NCBI RefSeq assembly: GCF_016863135.1
Contig: NZ_BOOH01000019.1
Location: 434,001-498,000, forward strand
DNA: 64,000 nucleotides
Origin: Planobispora longispora
GTDB lineage: Bacteria > Actinomycetota > Actinomycetes > Streptosporangiales > Streptosporangiaceae
Reading direction: 5' to 3'
Shown: positions 32,608 to 40,865 of the stretch, in pieces
Numbering within the stretch: the stretch's first letter is position 1
How the letters are laid out: every line of letters begins with the position of its first letter
Program-made: the position numbers and the translations under genes
Notes under the pieces: generated by a model
Told to the model about the DNA's origin: nothing
Seen by the model: the letters and a program-made list of their open reading frames with translations, nothing else
The model's database searches: none

Positions 32608-34776
32608 ATGGCTGGCCGCAAGCATTCGATCAAGGTGAAGATATTCACCCTGCTCCTGGTACCTCTCGTCTCGCTTGTGGCGATCTGGGGCTACGCGGCG
32701 ACCCTCACCCTGCAGAACGGTCTGGACCTGCTGAGGATCAGCAACCTCTACGACAGCCTCATCGTCCCGACCCGCGCGGTGACCAGCGCGCTCCAGCACG
32801 AACGGCTGCTCTCCCTGAAGCTGCTGGGCGATCCCGCCTTCTCCCGGACGACCCTGGACGTGCAGCGGGTCAAGACCAACGCCGCGCGGAACGAGCTGGC
32901 GCGGCTGTCGGCGGATGTCCTCGCCGGCACCTCGGGCCCCTTCCAGGACACCGTGACCCGGTTGCTGACCGCGACGGACCGGCTCACCGGGATCCGCAGC
33001 GAGGTGGACGGCCACTCCGCCGGCCGCAGGCAGACCCTCGACGCCTACTCCTCGATCATCGACGCTGCCTTCGACGTCTACGACAGGATCCGCCTGGCCC
33101 AGGACGACGAGCTCCTCACCCAGACCAAGGCCGCCGTCGTCATGGGGCGCAGCCGCGAGCTGCTGAGCCAGCAGGCCGCCCTGATCGCCGGAGTGACGGC
33201 CGCCAAGTCCATCGAGAACGCCGACCGGGCCGTGTTCGCCGAGCTGGCCGGGGCCCGCAAGCTCCTGTACTCCATCGGGGTCAAGCAGCTCGACCAGGAG
33301 CTCCGCGCCGCCTACGTCAAGCTCGCGACCACCCCCTACTACCGGGGGTTCGAGCAGATCGAGGCCGCCTTCGCCACGGCCTCCCGCCCCGACGCCTCCT
33401 GGGCGTCGTCCGCCACGGCGCTGGCGGACTCCCTCGACCGGATCGCCGGTGACGTCAGCCGCCGCATCTCCGACCGCTCCAAGCCCCTGGCCACCGGCAT
33501 CCTGGTCCAGATCGGCATCGCGGGCGGGCTCGGCCTGGTGGCGGTCGCCGCCTCGATCTTCATCTCGGTACGGTTCGGCCGCCGGATCGGCACCGAGCTG
33601 GTGAGCCTGCAGGAGACGGCCCTCGACCTCGCCGACAGGCGCCTGCCGAGTGTGGTCGCCCGCCTCAGCAAGGGAGAGGACGTCTGCCCCCAGGGCGAGA
33701 CCCCCGACCTGAACCACGGCAGCACAGCCGAGATCGTGAAGGTCGGCGAGGCGTTCTCCTCGGTCCAGCGCACCGCCATCCAGGCGGCCGTGGGCCAGGC
33801 GGAGATGCGCAAGGGGGTCAACAAGGTCTTCGTGAACCTGGCCAGGCGCAGCCAGACCCTCCTGCACCGGCAGCTCAGCATGCTGGAGGCGATGGAGTCC
33901 CGCGCCAGCGACCCGGAGACCCTCGACGAGCTGTTCGCCCTGGACCACCTGACCACCCGCATGCGCCGCCACGCCGAGGGCCTGATCATCCTGTCGGGAT
34001 CGGCGCCGGGCCGCGGCTGGCGGGTCCCGGTCGCGGTCTACGACGTCGTCCGCGCCGCCATCGAGGAGGTCGAGGACTACCTCCGCGTCACGGTCGCCGT
34101 CCCGCAGGGGCCCGCGCTCGTCGGCCCCGCCGCCACCGACGTCATCCACCTCCTCGCCGAGCTGGTGGAGAACGCCGTGATCTTCTCCCCGCCCACCACG
34201 ACGGTCCGCGTGTTCGGCGAGACGGTGGCCCGGGGTTACGCGATCGAGGTGGAGGACCGCGGTCTCGGCATGAGCGCGGCCGAGCTGGACCACCACAACG
34301 CCCGGCTGGCCGACCCGCCGGAGTTCGACCTGGCCGACAGCGACCGGCTGGGCCTGTTCGTGGTCGGCAGGCTCGCCGCCCGCCACGGCATCCGCGTCTC
34401 CCTGCGGCCCTCGCCGTACGGCGGGACCACGGCGATCGTGTTCATCCCCGCCGAGCTGATGTCCCAGCCGCCGGAGCTGACGGTTCCCTCCTCTCCCGCC
34501 TCGGTCGAGGTCACGCAGACCATCACGGGCAGCGGCCTTCCCAAGCGCACCCGGCAGGCCGTACCGCAGCGGATCTCCGCGACGCAGGTCGCCCCGGGCG
34601 AACGCCCTCCGGCCCAGATCACGTCCGGTGAGGCCGTCCCGCCCCCGGCCGCGCCCGGCGGCCTGCCCCGGCGGACCCGGAACGCCGCCGGCGTGGAGGC
34701 CGTCGTCCCGGGCAGCGTGCTGACGTCGTTCCGGGCGGGATGGCGCCGTGGTGAGGAGGAGGGCGGTGAGCGATGA
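32608..34776 (+). CDS. Conservon-type sensor histidine kinase with nitrate-sensor-like domain (CvnA-like)
   Basis: About 722 residues: TM1 (IFTLLLVPLVSLVAIWGYAA) near residue 15, an extracytoplasmic helical NIT-like domain to about 295, TM2 (GILVQIGIAGGLGLVAVAAS), a HAMP-like stretch, a dimerisation region (VFVNLARRSQTLLHRQLSMLE) and HATPase_c with the N box LLAELVENAVIFSPP and G box EDRGLGMS. The C-terminal 110 residues are Pro/Arg-rich. ATG 32608 is chosen for GAGG nearby. In conservons it works with a roadblock protein, DUF742 and a small GTPase; here only DUF742 follows. Confidence 0.85.
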   Translation: MAGRKHSIKVKIFTLLLVPLVSLVAIWGYAATLTLQNGLDLLRISNLYDSLIVPTRAVTSALQHERLLSLKLLGDPAFSRTTLDVQRVKTNAARNELARLSADVLAGTSGPFQDTVTRLLTATDRLTGIRSEVDGHSAGRRQTLDAYSSIIDAAFDVYDRIRLAQDDELLTQTKAAVVMGRSRELLSQQAALIAGVTAAKSIENADRAVFAELAGARKLLYSIGVKQLDQELRAAYVKLATTPYYRGFEQIEAAFATASRPDASWASSATALADSLDRIAGDVSRRISDRSKPLATGILVQIGIAGGLGLVAVAASIFISVRFGRRIGTELVSLQETALDLADRRLPSVVARLSKGEDVCPQGETPDLNHGSTAEIVKVGEAFSSVQRTAIQAAVGQAEMRKGVNKVFVNLARRSQTLLHRQLSMLEAMESRASDPETLDELFALDHLTTRMRRHAEGLIILSGSAPGRGWRVPVAVYDVVRAAIEEVEDYLRVTVAVPQGPALVGPAATDVIHLLAELVENAVIFSPPTTTVRVFGETVARGYAIEVEDRGLGMSAAELDHHNARLADPPEFDLADSDRLGLFVVGRLAARHGIRVSLRPSPYGGTTAIVFIPAELMSQPPELTVPSSPASVEVTQTITGSGLPKRTRQAVPQRISATQVAPGERPPAQITSGEAVPPPAAPGGLPRRTRNAAGVEAVVPGSVLTSFRAGWRRGEEEGGER

Positions 34777-35129
34777 CGGAGCGCTGGCTCGACCAGGACG
34801 CCGGACCGATCGTCCGCCCCTACACCGTCACCCGGGGCCGGACCCGTCCCACGAGTGACCGGTTCGACCTGATCGCCACGGTGGTGGCGACCGGGCCCGC
34901 GCCACCGGACCTGCCCCCCGAACACCTGCGTGTCCTGAGCGTGTGCCGCCGGCCGATCTCGGTGGCCGAGGCGGCCTCGGGGGCGGGCATGGCCGTCGGC
35001 GTGGTCCGGGTGCTCCTGGGCGACCTGTTCGAGGCCGGGCTGCTGACCGTCCGCACTCCCCCCGCCGCCGTCACCGCCCCTCGCGAGGATCTTCTCCGCG
35101 ACGTCCTCGCCGGCCTCAAGACTCTCTGA
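34773..35129 (+). CDS. DUF742 protein (CvnC-like)
   Basis: A 118-residue winged-helix-like DUF742 protein: GPIVRPYTVTRGRTRP at residues 10-25, then HLRVLSVCRRPISVAEAASGAGMAVGVVRVLLGDLFEAGLLTV. ATG 34773 overlaps the kinase stop by 4 bp. In full conservons CvnC sits between the roadblock protein CvnB and the GTPase CvnD; here CvnB is missing between kinase and DUF742, and the next gene on this strand is an unrelated acetyltransferase. It is directly followed by a 15-bp tandem repeat. Confidence 0.85.
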   Translation: MTERWLDQDAGPIVRPYTVTRGRTRPTSDRFDLIATVVATGPAPPDLPPEHLRVLSVCRRPISVAEAASGAGMAVGVVRVLLGDLFEAGLLTVRTPPAAVTAPREDLLRDVLAGLKTL

Positions 35130-35187
35130 TCCAAGACTCCCCCGCCCAAGACTCCCCGATCCAAGACTCCCCGGCCCAAGACTCCCC
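35128..35187. repeat. Four tandem copies of a 15-bp unit
   Basis: Units begin at 35128, 35143, 35158 and 35173, sharing CCAAGACTCCCC with alternating first bases (GAT, CGC, GAT, GGC). The array starts inside the stop codon of the DUF742 gene. A degenerate half-copy (CAAGACTCTC) is already present in the last codons of that gene (35117-35126), suggesting it grew from the gene end by slippage. Confidence 0.8.
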
Positions 35188-35217
35188 GGCGACCTCTCCG
35201 GCTTGACGGCAGCGCCC

Positions 35218-35709
35218 TCAGTCGGTGGCCAGGCGGGCGTGGCGCTCCACGTCGTGACGGACGTCCCCGTACTTGAGCTTGGCCCGCTCGACGCCCTCCA
35301 CCGTGAACCCGGCCCTGGTCGCCACCGCGCAGGAGGCCGGATTGTCCAGGCGATGCCCGAGCTCCAGCCGGAACAGTCCCCGCTCCCTGAAGGCCCACTC
35401 GGCCAGTCTGATCGCGGCGGCCGCCGCGACGCCCCTTCCCCGCGCGTGCGACGAGGTCCAGTAGGACACCCAGCCGGTGTCATGTGCGTCGATGTTGCTC
35501 ACCGCGACGTTCCCGACGACCTCGCCGCCGACCACCACCGCGAAGGCCCGCGCGTCGTCGCGGAACCCCCAGAAGGCCATCCACTCCAGTGCCGCCGCGG
35601 GTGTGTCGATCGGGCGGGCCGCCTGCCGGGCCATGTCGGGCGCGCGGAAGGCCGCGAGCACGACGGGCACGTCGTCGGGGCGCCAGCCGCGCAGCTCCAC
35701 CTCGATCAT
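35218..35709 (-). CDS. GNAT acetyltransferase (RimJ/RimL-like)
   Basis: A 163-residue GNAT protein: LRGWRPDDVPVVLAAF at the start, GNVAVSNID and VSYWTSSHARGRGVAAAAAIRLAEWAF near residues 80-115, containing the acetyl-CoA-binding RGRGVA loop, and HRLDNPASCAVATRAGF. This pattern is that of RimJ/RimL-type enzymes acting on protein N-termini or small amines. ATG 35709 is preferred over TTG 35733 since it starts the conserved MIEVELRGW. It is convergent with the conservon genes. Confidence 0.82.
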   Translation of the reverse strand: MIEVELRGWRPDDVPVVLAAFRAPDMARQAARPIDTPAAALEWMAFWGFRDDARAFAVVVGGEVVGNVAVSNIDAHDTGWVSYWTSSHARGRGVAAAAAIRLAEWAFRERGLFRLELGHRLDNPASCAVATRAGFTVEGVERAKLKYGDVRHDVERHARLATD

Positions 35710-35818
35710 GCGGAGCAAGGGTAACAGCGGCAATCAGCGCAGATAACCCCTCTCCGCCCCCGATCCGCGGGCGGCCGTCCCTCCGGCCGAGAACCGCCGG
35801 GCGGACGCCATAAAAATC

Positions 35819-35848
35819 TTGTGAGAGCGCTCTCAGGTAAAGCATGAT
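35819..35848 (+). promoter_or_regulatory. LacI-type operator inside promoter of GNAT gene
   Basis: The perfect 14-bp palindrome TGAGAGCGCTCTCA spans 35822-35835, the form typical of LacI-family operators in actinobacteria (CebR-like sites differ slightly). It overlaps a candidate -35 TTGTGA (35819-35824) and lies before CATGAT (35843-35848), an 18-bp spacer. The expected start at about 35855 coincides with the ATG, and no ribosome site is seen, so the transcript may be leaderless. Confidence 0.7.
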
Positions 35849-35854
35849 GACTCC

Positions 35855-36469
35855 ATGACGACCGTCCGCCCCTATCGCCCCGACGACCGCGCCGCGCTCT
35901 ACGATATCTGCGTGCGCACCGCCCACGAGGGCGGCGACTCCCGGCACATCTATCCCGACCACGACCTGATGCCGAGCATCTTCGCCGCCCCCTACGCCGA
36001 ACTGGAGCCGGACCTGGCCTTCGTCGTCGACGACGGGGAGCGCGCGGTCGGCTACGTCCTCGGCACCGCCGACACCCCCGCCTTCGTCGAGGCCTGGCGC
36101 GAGTCGTGGCTCCCCCGGATGAGAGAGCGTTTCCCCGAACTGAGCGGCCCGCCGGCCACTCCCAGCGAGTCGATGATCGACCTGATGTACCGCCCGGAGC
36201 GCATGATCGTCCCCGAGGTCGCCGGGTACCCGGCCCACCTCCACATCGACCTGCTCCCGGAGTACCAGCGCAAGGGTCTCGGGCGGGAGCTGATGCACGC
36301 CTTCCTGGACGCGCTCCACCGCAAGGGGGTCCCGGCCGTCCACCTCGCCATGGTCACCGCCAACACCCCCGCCCGCGCCTTCTACGGCCGTCTCGGCTTC
36401 CACGAGATCCCGGTGCCCGACCCCGGCCCGCTAACCTACCTCGGCCGGAGTACGGACCGGGCGGAGTGA
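35855..36469 (+). CDS. GNAT acetyltransferase related to the OGA pseudo-HAT group
   Basis: A 204-residue GNAT protein. The acetyl-CoA loop is HIDLLPEYQRKGLGRELM near residues 130-147, followed by HLAMVTANTPARAFYGRLGF. The middle section (RHIYPDHDLMPSIFAAPYAELEPDLAFVVDD, GYVLGTADTPAF) resembles bacterial homologues of the histone-acetyltransferase-like domain of O-GlcNAcase. The substrate is unknown; an amino sugar is possible. A LacI-type operator directly upstream suggests sugar-controlled expression, though no LacI gene is in the window. Confidence 0.8.
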   Translation: MTTVRPYRPDDRAALYDICVRTAHEGGDSRHIYPDHDLMPSIFAAPYAELEPDLAFVVDDGERAVGYVLGTADTPAFVEAWRESWLPRMRERFPELSGPPATPSESMIDLMYRPERMIVPEVAGYPAHLHIDLLPEYQRKGLGRELMHAFLDALHRKGVPAVHLAMVTANTPARAFYGRLGFHEIPVPDPGPLTYLGRSTDRAE

Positions 36470-36653
36470 CCCACCGCGGCGACATGACGGCGCCCTCCGC
36501 GCAGCGGGCCGGCCGGCCTTCCCGAACCCGCCGGAAGACGAGGAGCGGCTCGATCGGCTCGATCGATTCCATGAGCACCTTCGCCGGTTATCAGTAGTGC
36601 TGACTATCAGTAATAGAGATTATTCCGTCCCGCGAAGGGCCTACAGTGGGATC

Positions 36654-37094
36654 ATGCGAACAGGGGCCGGCGACCGGATCGACACCCACACCGGTTACAT
36701 GCTCGTCAGGCTGGGCGTCGCCGCGGCGGCGCTGTTCGACGACGCCCTGATCCCCCTGAACCTGCGCGGCAGGCACGTCAAGGTGATGGGCCACATCCAC
36801 GACGGGACCCCATCCCAGCAGGATCTCTGCCGGCTCACCGGCATGGACCGCACGACCATGGTCGCCGTGGTGGACGACCTGGAGCGGCTCGGGCACGCCC
36901 GCCGCGAGCGCAGCGCCACCGACCGCCGCAAGCACGTCGTCATCCTCACCGCCGAGGGCGCCGCCGCCCTCACGGAGGCGCTGCGACTCCTGGCCGAAGC
37001 CCAGGAAGAGCTTCTCTCGCCGCTCCCGGCCGCCGAGCGGGACCAGTTCCACGACCTGGTGAGCCGCCTGTTCGCCGCCCGCGCCGGGGAGTGA
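36654..37094 (+). CDS. MarR-family regulator
   Basis: A 146-residue winged-helix protein: HTGYMLVRLGVAAAALFDDAL, recognition region TPSQQDLCRLTGMDRTTMVAVVDDLERLG near residue 50, and wing RERSATDRRKHVVILTAEG. MarR proteins dimerise on palindromes and release on ligand binding. ATG 36654 is chosen; the frame extends upstream to 36597 through an AT-rich leader. That leader holds two direct copies of TATCAGTA (36590-36597 and 36606-36613). The DHFR-like gene 132 bp downstream has a strong operator-bearing promoter and is the likely target. Confidence 0.85.
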   Translation: MRTGAGDRIDTHTGYMLVRLGVAAAALFDDALIPLNLRGRHVKVMGHIHDGTPSQQDLCRLTGMDRTTMVAVVDDLERLGHARRERSATDRRKHVVILTAEGAAALTEALRLLAEAQEELLSPLPAAERDQFHDLVSRLFAARAGE

Positions 37095-37155
37095 CCTCGC
37101 GGGGCGCGGCGGGCGCCCCGTTCCTGCGGAGCCGTACACGATCACAGGCGATCCT

Positions 37156-37185
37156 TTGACACCACTCTACTTGTAGTACTACATT
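37156..37185 (+). promoter_or_regulatory. Strong promoter with 12-bp palindromic operator
   Basis: TTGACA (37156-37161), an 18-bp spacer and TACATT (37180-37185) give near-consensus sigma-70-type hexamers. The perfect palindrome TGTAGTACTACA (37172-37183) overlaps the spacer and -10, ideal for repression. The region is AT-rich compared with its surroundings. The MarR protein encoded just upstream is the simplest candidate binder. Confidence 0.72.
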
Positions 37186-37226
37186 CCTAATCACTACAAA
37201 CGAAGCACTTTGAGCGGAGTGGTTTT

Positions 37227-37796
37227 ATGCGAAAGCTCGTCTACTACGTGGGCGTCAGCATCGACGGCTACATCGCCGGCCCCGGCGGCGAGATCGACTT
37301 CTACCCTCTGGGCGACGACATGGCGGCCTGGTTCACCGCCGACTATCCGGAGACCGTCCCCACCCACATCCGCGCCCGCCTGGGCATCGACGCGCCGAAC
37401 AAGCACTTCGACACCCTGGTGATGGGCCGCGGCACCTACCAGCCGGCGCTCGACATCGACGTCACCAGCCCCTACGCGCATCTGAAGCAGTACGTCGTCT
37501 CCACCTCGATCCCCGAGATCACCGATCCCGGGGTCGAGCTGGTCCCGGGCGACCCCGTCGCGCTGGTGCGGCGGCTGAAGGAGGAGGACGGCATGGACAT
37601 CTGGCTGTGCGGGGGCGGGAAGCTCGCCGGCTCCCTGCTCCCCGAGATCGACGAGCTGATCGTCAAGAGCTACCCCGTGGTCGCGGGCACCGGCGTCCCC
37701 GCCTTCTCCGGGGAGTTCCGTCCCACCCTCTTCACCCCGGTCCGGGCACGCTCCTTCGGCAACGGCGCCACCGTCACCTGGTACGGCAGGGCGTGA
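37227..37796 (+). CDS. Dihydrofolate reductase-like protein (RibD C-terminal domain)
   Basis: A 189-residue NADPH-dependent reductase of the DHFR/RibD-C superfamily: KLVYYVGVSIDGYIAGPGGEIDFY at the start, TLVMGRGTYQPAL near residue 62, and the nucleotide-binding DIWLCGGGKLAGSLL near residue 126. GGAG lies 9 nt before ATG. Such stand-alone proteins are usually not true folate enzymes. The upstream promoter with a palindrome suggests tight repression, plausibly by the neighbouring MarR protein. Confidence 0.85.
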   Translation: MRKLVYYVGVSIDGYIAGPGGEIDFYPLGDDMAAWFTADYPETVPTHIRARLGIDAPNKHFDTLVMGRGTYQPALDIDVTSPYAHLKQYVVSTSIPEITDPGVELVPGDPVALVRRLKEEDGMDIWLCGGGKLAGSLLPEIDELIVKSYPVVAGTGVPAFSGEFRPTLFTPVRARSFGNGATVTWYGRA

Positions 37797-37834
37797 CCCC
37801 GGCCCGCGCTCCCCGCGGGACCGCCGGGGCGCGC

Positions 37835-37861
37835 CGCCCGGCCGCCGGACGCGGCCGGGCG
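37835..37861. terminator. Bidirectional hairpin terminator
   Basis: Arms of 11 bp at 37835-37845 (CGCCCGGCCGC) and 37851-37861 (GCGGCCGGGCG) with a 5-nt loop. It ends one base before the stop codon of the opposing gene and lies 38 bp after the DHFR-like gene. Confidence 0.65.
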
Positions 37862-38314
37862 TCAGGAGACCCTGGTGAAGTCCATGATCCAGTTCGTCTC
37901 CCAGGTCCGCTCGCCGTCGTAGGAGAACGCCTGCTCCCAGCGGCACGACTCCGGCGTGGCGACCGTCCAGACGAACCGGACCCGGACGGGACGGCCGTCG
38001 TCGGTGTCGTCGGCGTAGAACGTGCCCACCCCGTCGGTGAACCGGCCCACCATCGGGACCGGGTCGAGACCCCGCGTGCTGTTGATCCAGTGGATGGACC
38101 ACTCGTCGCGCCCGGAGTCGTAGACGCGGACCGTCGCGCCGTCGAACTCCTTGGTCGGGAAGGTGATCTCGTCGAAGCTCCCCGCTCCGCCGAAGAAGCC
38201 GCGCGCGACGCTCCGGCCGGGGAACTCCTCCCAGTCGTCGCTCCCGGCGTCGCGCTTGCGCAGCCTGCGGTTGACGACGTCCCAGGTCCCGATGAAGAAG
38301 TCGAAGTCGTTCAC
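37862..38314 (-). CDS. Uncharacterised protein, lipocalin-like strand pattern
   Basis: A 150-residue protein with no named family that I can assign. It begins VNDFDFFIGTWDVVNRRL, where the GTW element followed by repeated beta-strands (EEFPGRSVARGFFGG, EWSIHWINSTRGLDPVPMVG, VRVRFVWTV, WEQAFSYDGERTWETNWIMDF) resembles a lipocalin-like barrel. GTG 38314 is fixed by the GTGA overlap with the upstream gene. No signal peptide. It is likely co-regulated with its partner by the divergent WYL regulator. Confidence 0.7.
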   Translation of the reverse strand: MNDFDFFIGTWDVVNRRLRKRDAGSDDWEEFPGRSVARGFFGGAGSFDEITFPTKEFDGATVRVYDSGRDEWSIHWINSTRGLDPVPMVGRFTDGVGTFYADDTDDGRPVRVRFVWTVATPESCRWEQAFSYDGERTWETNWIMDFTRVS

Positions 38315-38784
38315 AGTCCCACCAGGCCTTCGGGGCGCGTGTCGGCGAGGTAGCCGTCGAGGTCCGGGCTGTCCTTGACGAACATGTGCCGGACCCAGGC
38401 GGACCGCTCGTACTCCAGGGCCGGCAGTTCCCACACGCACCCCGCCCAGCGCCGCGTCTCGGGGACGAAGTGCGCGGGATCCTCGTCGGGGCAGCCGACG
38501 GCGGGCTGGCCGGCCGCGGCGGTGCGCACCTCCACCACGTTGTCCCACGCCCAGGTGTAGACGAGCAGGTAGGCGCCGGTGTCCCCGCCCCGGTGGAGGA
38601 CGATCCAGCCGGCCGGGGAGTCGTCGGCGGGCGCGGGCACGAGCTCCGGCAGATACTCGTAGGCCGCCTTCTCGACCTCCGGCTCGATCGGCCGCTCGGG
38701 CCGGTCGACGTGATAACGCTTGTACGGCCGGCCGCCCACGACGATCGGGGCGAGTGGCCGCATGTTCTTCTCGATGAACGCCAT
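38311..38784 (-). CDS. Uncharacterised protein coupled to the lipocalin-like gene
   Basis: About 157 residues, no family recognised. It is rich in aromatic and acidic residues (YKRYHVDRPERPIEPEVEKAA, GWIVLHRGGDTGAYLLVYTW, DNVVEVRTAAAG). Cys residues occur in VGCPDEDP and WAGCVWELP. ATG 38784 begins MAFIEKNMRPL; a GTG at 38814 would add ten residues. It overlaps the next gene by 4 bp and is divergent from the WYL regulator gene, with about 45 bp between starts. Confidence 0.65.
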   Translation of the reverse strand: MAFIEKNMRPLAPIVVGGRPYKRYHVDRPERPIEPEVEKAAYEYLPELVPAPADDSPAGWIVLHRGGDTGAYLLVYTWAWDNVVEVRTAAAGQPAVGCPDEDPAHFVPETRRWAGCVWELPALEYERSAWVRHMFVKDSPDLDGYLADTRPEGLVGL

Positions 38785-38829
38785 GACCGGACCGTACGGC
38801 CCCTCCCCTGACACGTATCGTCAGCAGAT

Positions 38830-39846
38830 ATGCGAGCATCCCGGCTTCTCTCGATCCTCCTGCTGCTGCAGTCCCGCGGCCGGCTGACCGCCCGGCAGCT
38901 CGCCGACGAGCTGGAGGTCAGCGTCCGCACGATCTACCGCGACGTCGAGTCCCTGCACACCGCCGGCATCCCGATGTACGGCGAGGCCGGCCACCGGGGC
39001 GGCTACCAGCTCCTCGACGGGTTCCGCACCCGCCTCACCGGCCTGACCGCCCAGGAGGCCCAGGCGGTGTTCCTCACCGGGATGCCCGGCCCCGCCGCCG
39101 AACTCGGCCTGGGCGCGCTGGCCGCCGCGGCCGAGCTCAAGATCGAGGCAGCGCTCCCGCCCGACCTGCGCGAGGGGTCCCGGTGCGTCCGGGAGCACTT
39201 CCACCTGGACGCGCCCGGCTGGTACCACGACGGCGACCGCGTCCCGCTCCTCCCGCAGGTGGCGGACGCCGTCTGGAACAAGCGCGTCATCACCGTGCTC
39301 TACCGCCGGTGGGCCGAGCCGTGCGAGGTCACCAGGGTGCTGGAGCCGTACGGGCTGGTGCTCAAGGCCGGGAAGTGGTACCTCGTGGCCCGCTGCGACG
39401 GCACGCTGCGGACCTACCGGGTCAACCAGATCCTCGACCTGCTGGTGACGGACGAGACGTTCGAGCGCCCGGCCGGCTTCGACCTGGCCGGGCACTGGAG
39501 CGCGCACCTGACGGACTTCCGGTCCCGGCTGTTCCGGGGCCACGCGGTGATCCGGATCTCGCCGGCCGGACGGGAACGCCTCCCCGACCTGATGAGCTCG
39601 GCCGTGGTCGACGCCGTGGCCGAGACGGCCGGCCCGCCCGACGCCCTCGGCTGGGTCACCGCCACCGTGCCCATCGAGTCGCCGATCCACGCGCGGACCG
39701 AGTTCCTCAAGTTCGGCGCCGAGGTCGAGGTCCTGGAGCCCGCCGAGCTGCGCGAGGCGATGGCGGAGAGCGCCCACCGCCTCGCCGCCCTCTATCCGAG
39801 CCGGGACCGCGCCGGGCGCGCCCTCACAGCAGCGTCCCGCCGGTGA
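38830..39846 (+). CDS. YafY-type HTH/WYL-domain regulator
   Basis: A 338-residue regulator. The N-terminal HTH ([38 protein letters not shown]) covers residues 5-45, followed by [20 protein letters not shown] and a WYL domain centred on [34 protein letters not shown] near residues 175-210, where WYL proteins bind ligands such as nucleic acids. A C-terminal extension completes the family. It lies divergent from the two uncharacterised genes, its most likely targets. The 3' end overlaps the aldo/keto reductase 3' end by 23 bp. Confidence 0.88.
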   Translation: MRASRLLSILLLLQSRGRLTARQLADELEVSVRTIYRDVESLHTAGIPMYGEAGHRGGYQLLDGFRTRLTGLTAQEAQAVFLTGMPGPAAELGLGALAAAAELKIEAALPPDLREGSRCVREHFHLDAPGWYHDGDRVPLLPQVADAVWNKRVITVLYRRWAEPCEVTRVLEPYGLVLKAGKWYLVARCDGTLRTYRVNQILDLLVTDETFERPAGFDLAGHWSAHLTDFRSRLFRGHAVIRISPAGRERLPDLMSSAVVDAVAETAGPPDALGWVTATVPIESPIHARTEFLKFGAEVEVLEPAELREAMAESAHRLAALYPSRDRAGRALTAASRR

Positions 39847-40804
39847 CCTCGAACTTGGCGAGGGCCCGGCCGATCCGGGCGAGGGTGTCCGGGTGCAGAG
39901 TGAGGTCCGCGGCCGCCGCGTTCTCCTCGATGTGGGCGGGCGTACGGCTGCCGGGGATCGCCACGACGTGCTCGTCCCGGTGGAGCAGCCAGGCCAGCGC
40001 GAGCTGGGCCGGGGTGATCCCCAGCTCGACCGCCAGGTCGCGGATCGGGGCGTACCGGTCGTTGTTGGCGGTGAGGTTCTCCGCGGAGAAGCGCGGCGCG
40101 TTGTGCCGGAAGTCGCCCTCGTCCAGGCTTGCCACGGTCCCGGTGAGGAACCCGCTGCCCAGCGGGCTCCAGGCGACGACGCCCACCCCCAGCTCGCGGG
40201 CGGCGGCGAGCAGGTCCGCGTCGATGGGCCGCCACATCGACCACTCGTTCTGCACCGCCGCGATCGGGTGCACCGCGTGCGCCCTCCTGAGCTGCCCGGC
40301 GGTCACGTTGGACAGCCCGAGATGCCTGACCAGGCCGTCGCCGGCCAGCTCGGCCATCGCCCCGACGGTCTCCTCGATCGGCACCGCGGGGTCCGGGTAG
40401 TGCAGGTAGTACAGGTCGATCACGTCGAGGCCCAGGTTCGCCAGGCTCCGCTCCGCGTAACGCCGCACCAGCCGGGGCTCGCCGTTCACCCTCAGCTCGC
40501 CGAAGGAGAACCCGACCGGGAAGGGCCTGCTGTCCTCCCCGTCCGGTACGGCCAGGCCGAACTTCGTGGCGACGACCACCTCCTCGCGCCGCCCCTTGAC
40601 GGCCCGGCCGACCAGGCGCTCGTTGTGCCCGTCCGCGCCGTAGGCGTCGCTGGTGTCCACATGGGCCGCGCCCGCGTCGAGCGCCGCGTCGATCGCCCGT
40701 TCCGCGCGGTCGTCGTCGATGTCGCCGTACATGCCCGGGGAGAGCACCATGGCGCCGAATCCGATCGCCGGGACCTTCAGGTTTCCGAGTTCACGTGTCT
40801 TCAT
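39824..40804 (-). CDS. Aldo/keto reductase
   Basis: A 326-residue NADPH-dependent oxidoreductase with the (beta/alpha)8 fold. The catalytic tetrad can be read: Asp and Tyr in DTSDAYG near residues 51-56, Lys in VVATKFGL near residue 80, and His in YYLHYPDP near residue 132. The cofactor site lies in the C-terminal [17 protein letters not shown]. It is divergent from the LysR gene with 61 bp between starts, the usual layout of a LysR-controlled target. Substrate unknown. Confidence 0.9.
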   Translation of the reverse strand: MKTRELGNLKVPAIGFGAMVLSPGMYGDIDDDRAERAIDAALDAGAAHVDTSDAYGADGHNERLVGRAVKGRREEVVVATKFGLAVPDGEDSRPFPVGFSFGELRVNGEPRLVRRYAERSLANLGLDVIDLYYLHYPDPAVPIEETVGAMAELAGDGLVRHLGLSNVTAGQLRRAHAVHPIAAVQNEWSMWRPIDADLLAAARELGVGVVAWSPLGSGFLTGTVASLDEGDFRHNAPRFSAENLTANNDRYAPIRDLAVELGITPAQLALAWLLHRDEHVVAIPGSRTPAHIEENAAAADLTLHPDTLARIGRALAKFEVTGGTLL

Positions 40805-40865
40805 ACGTCGATCATGTGATCCGTCCCTCCTTGCCGTCCAAGACCTTCTGCGATAACCACTGGCT

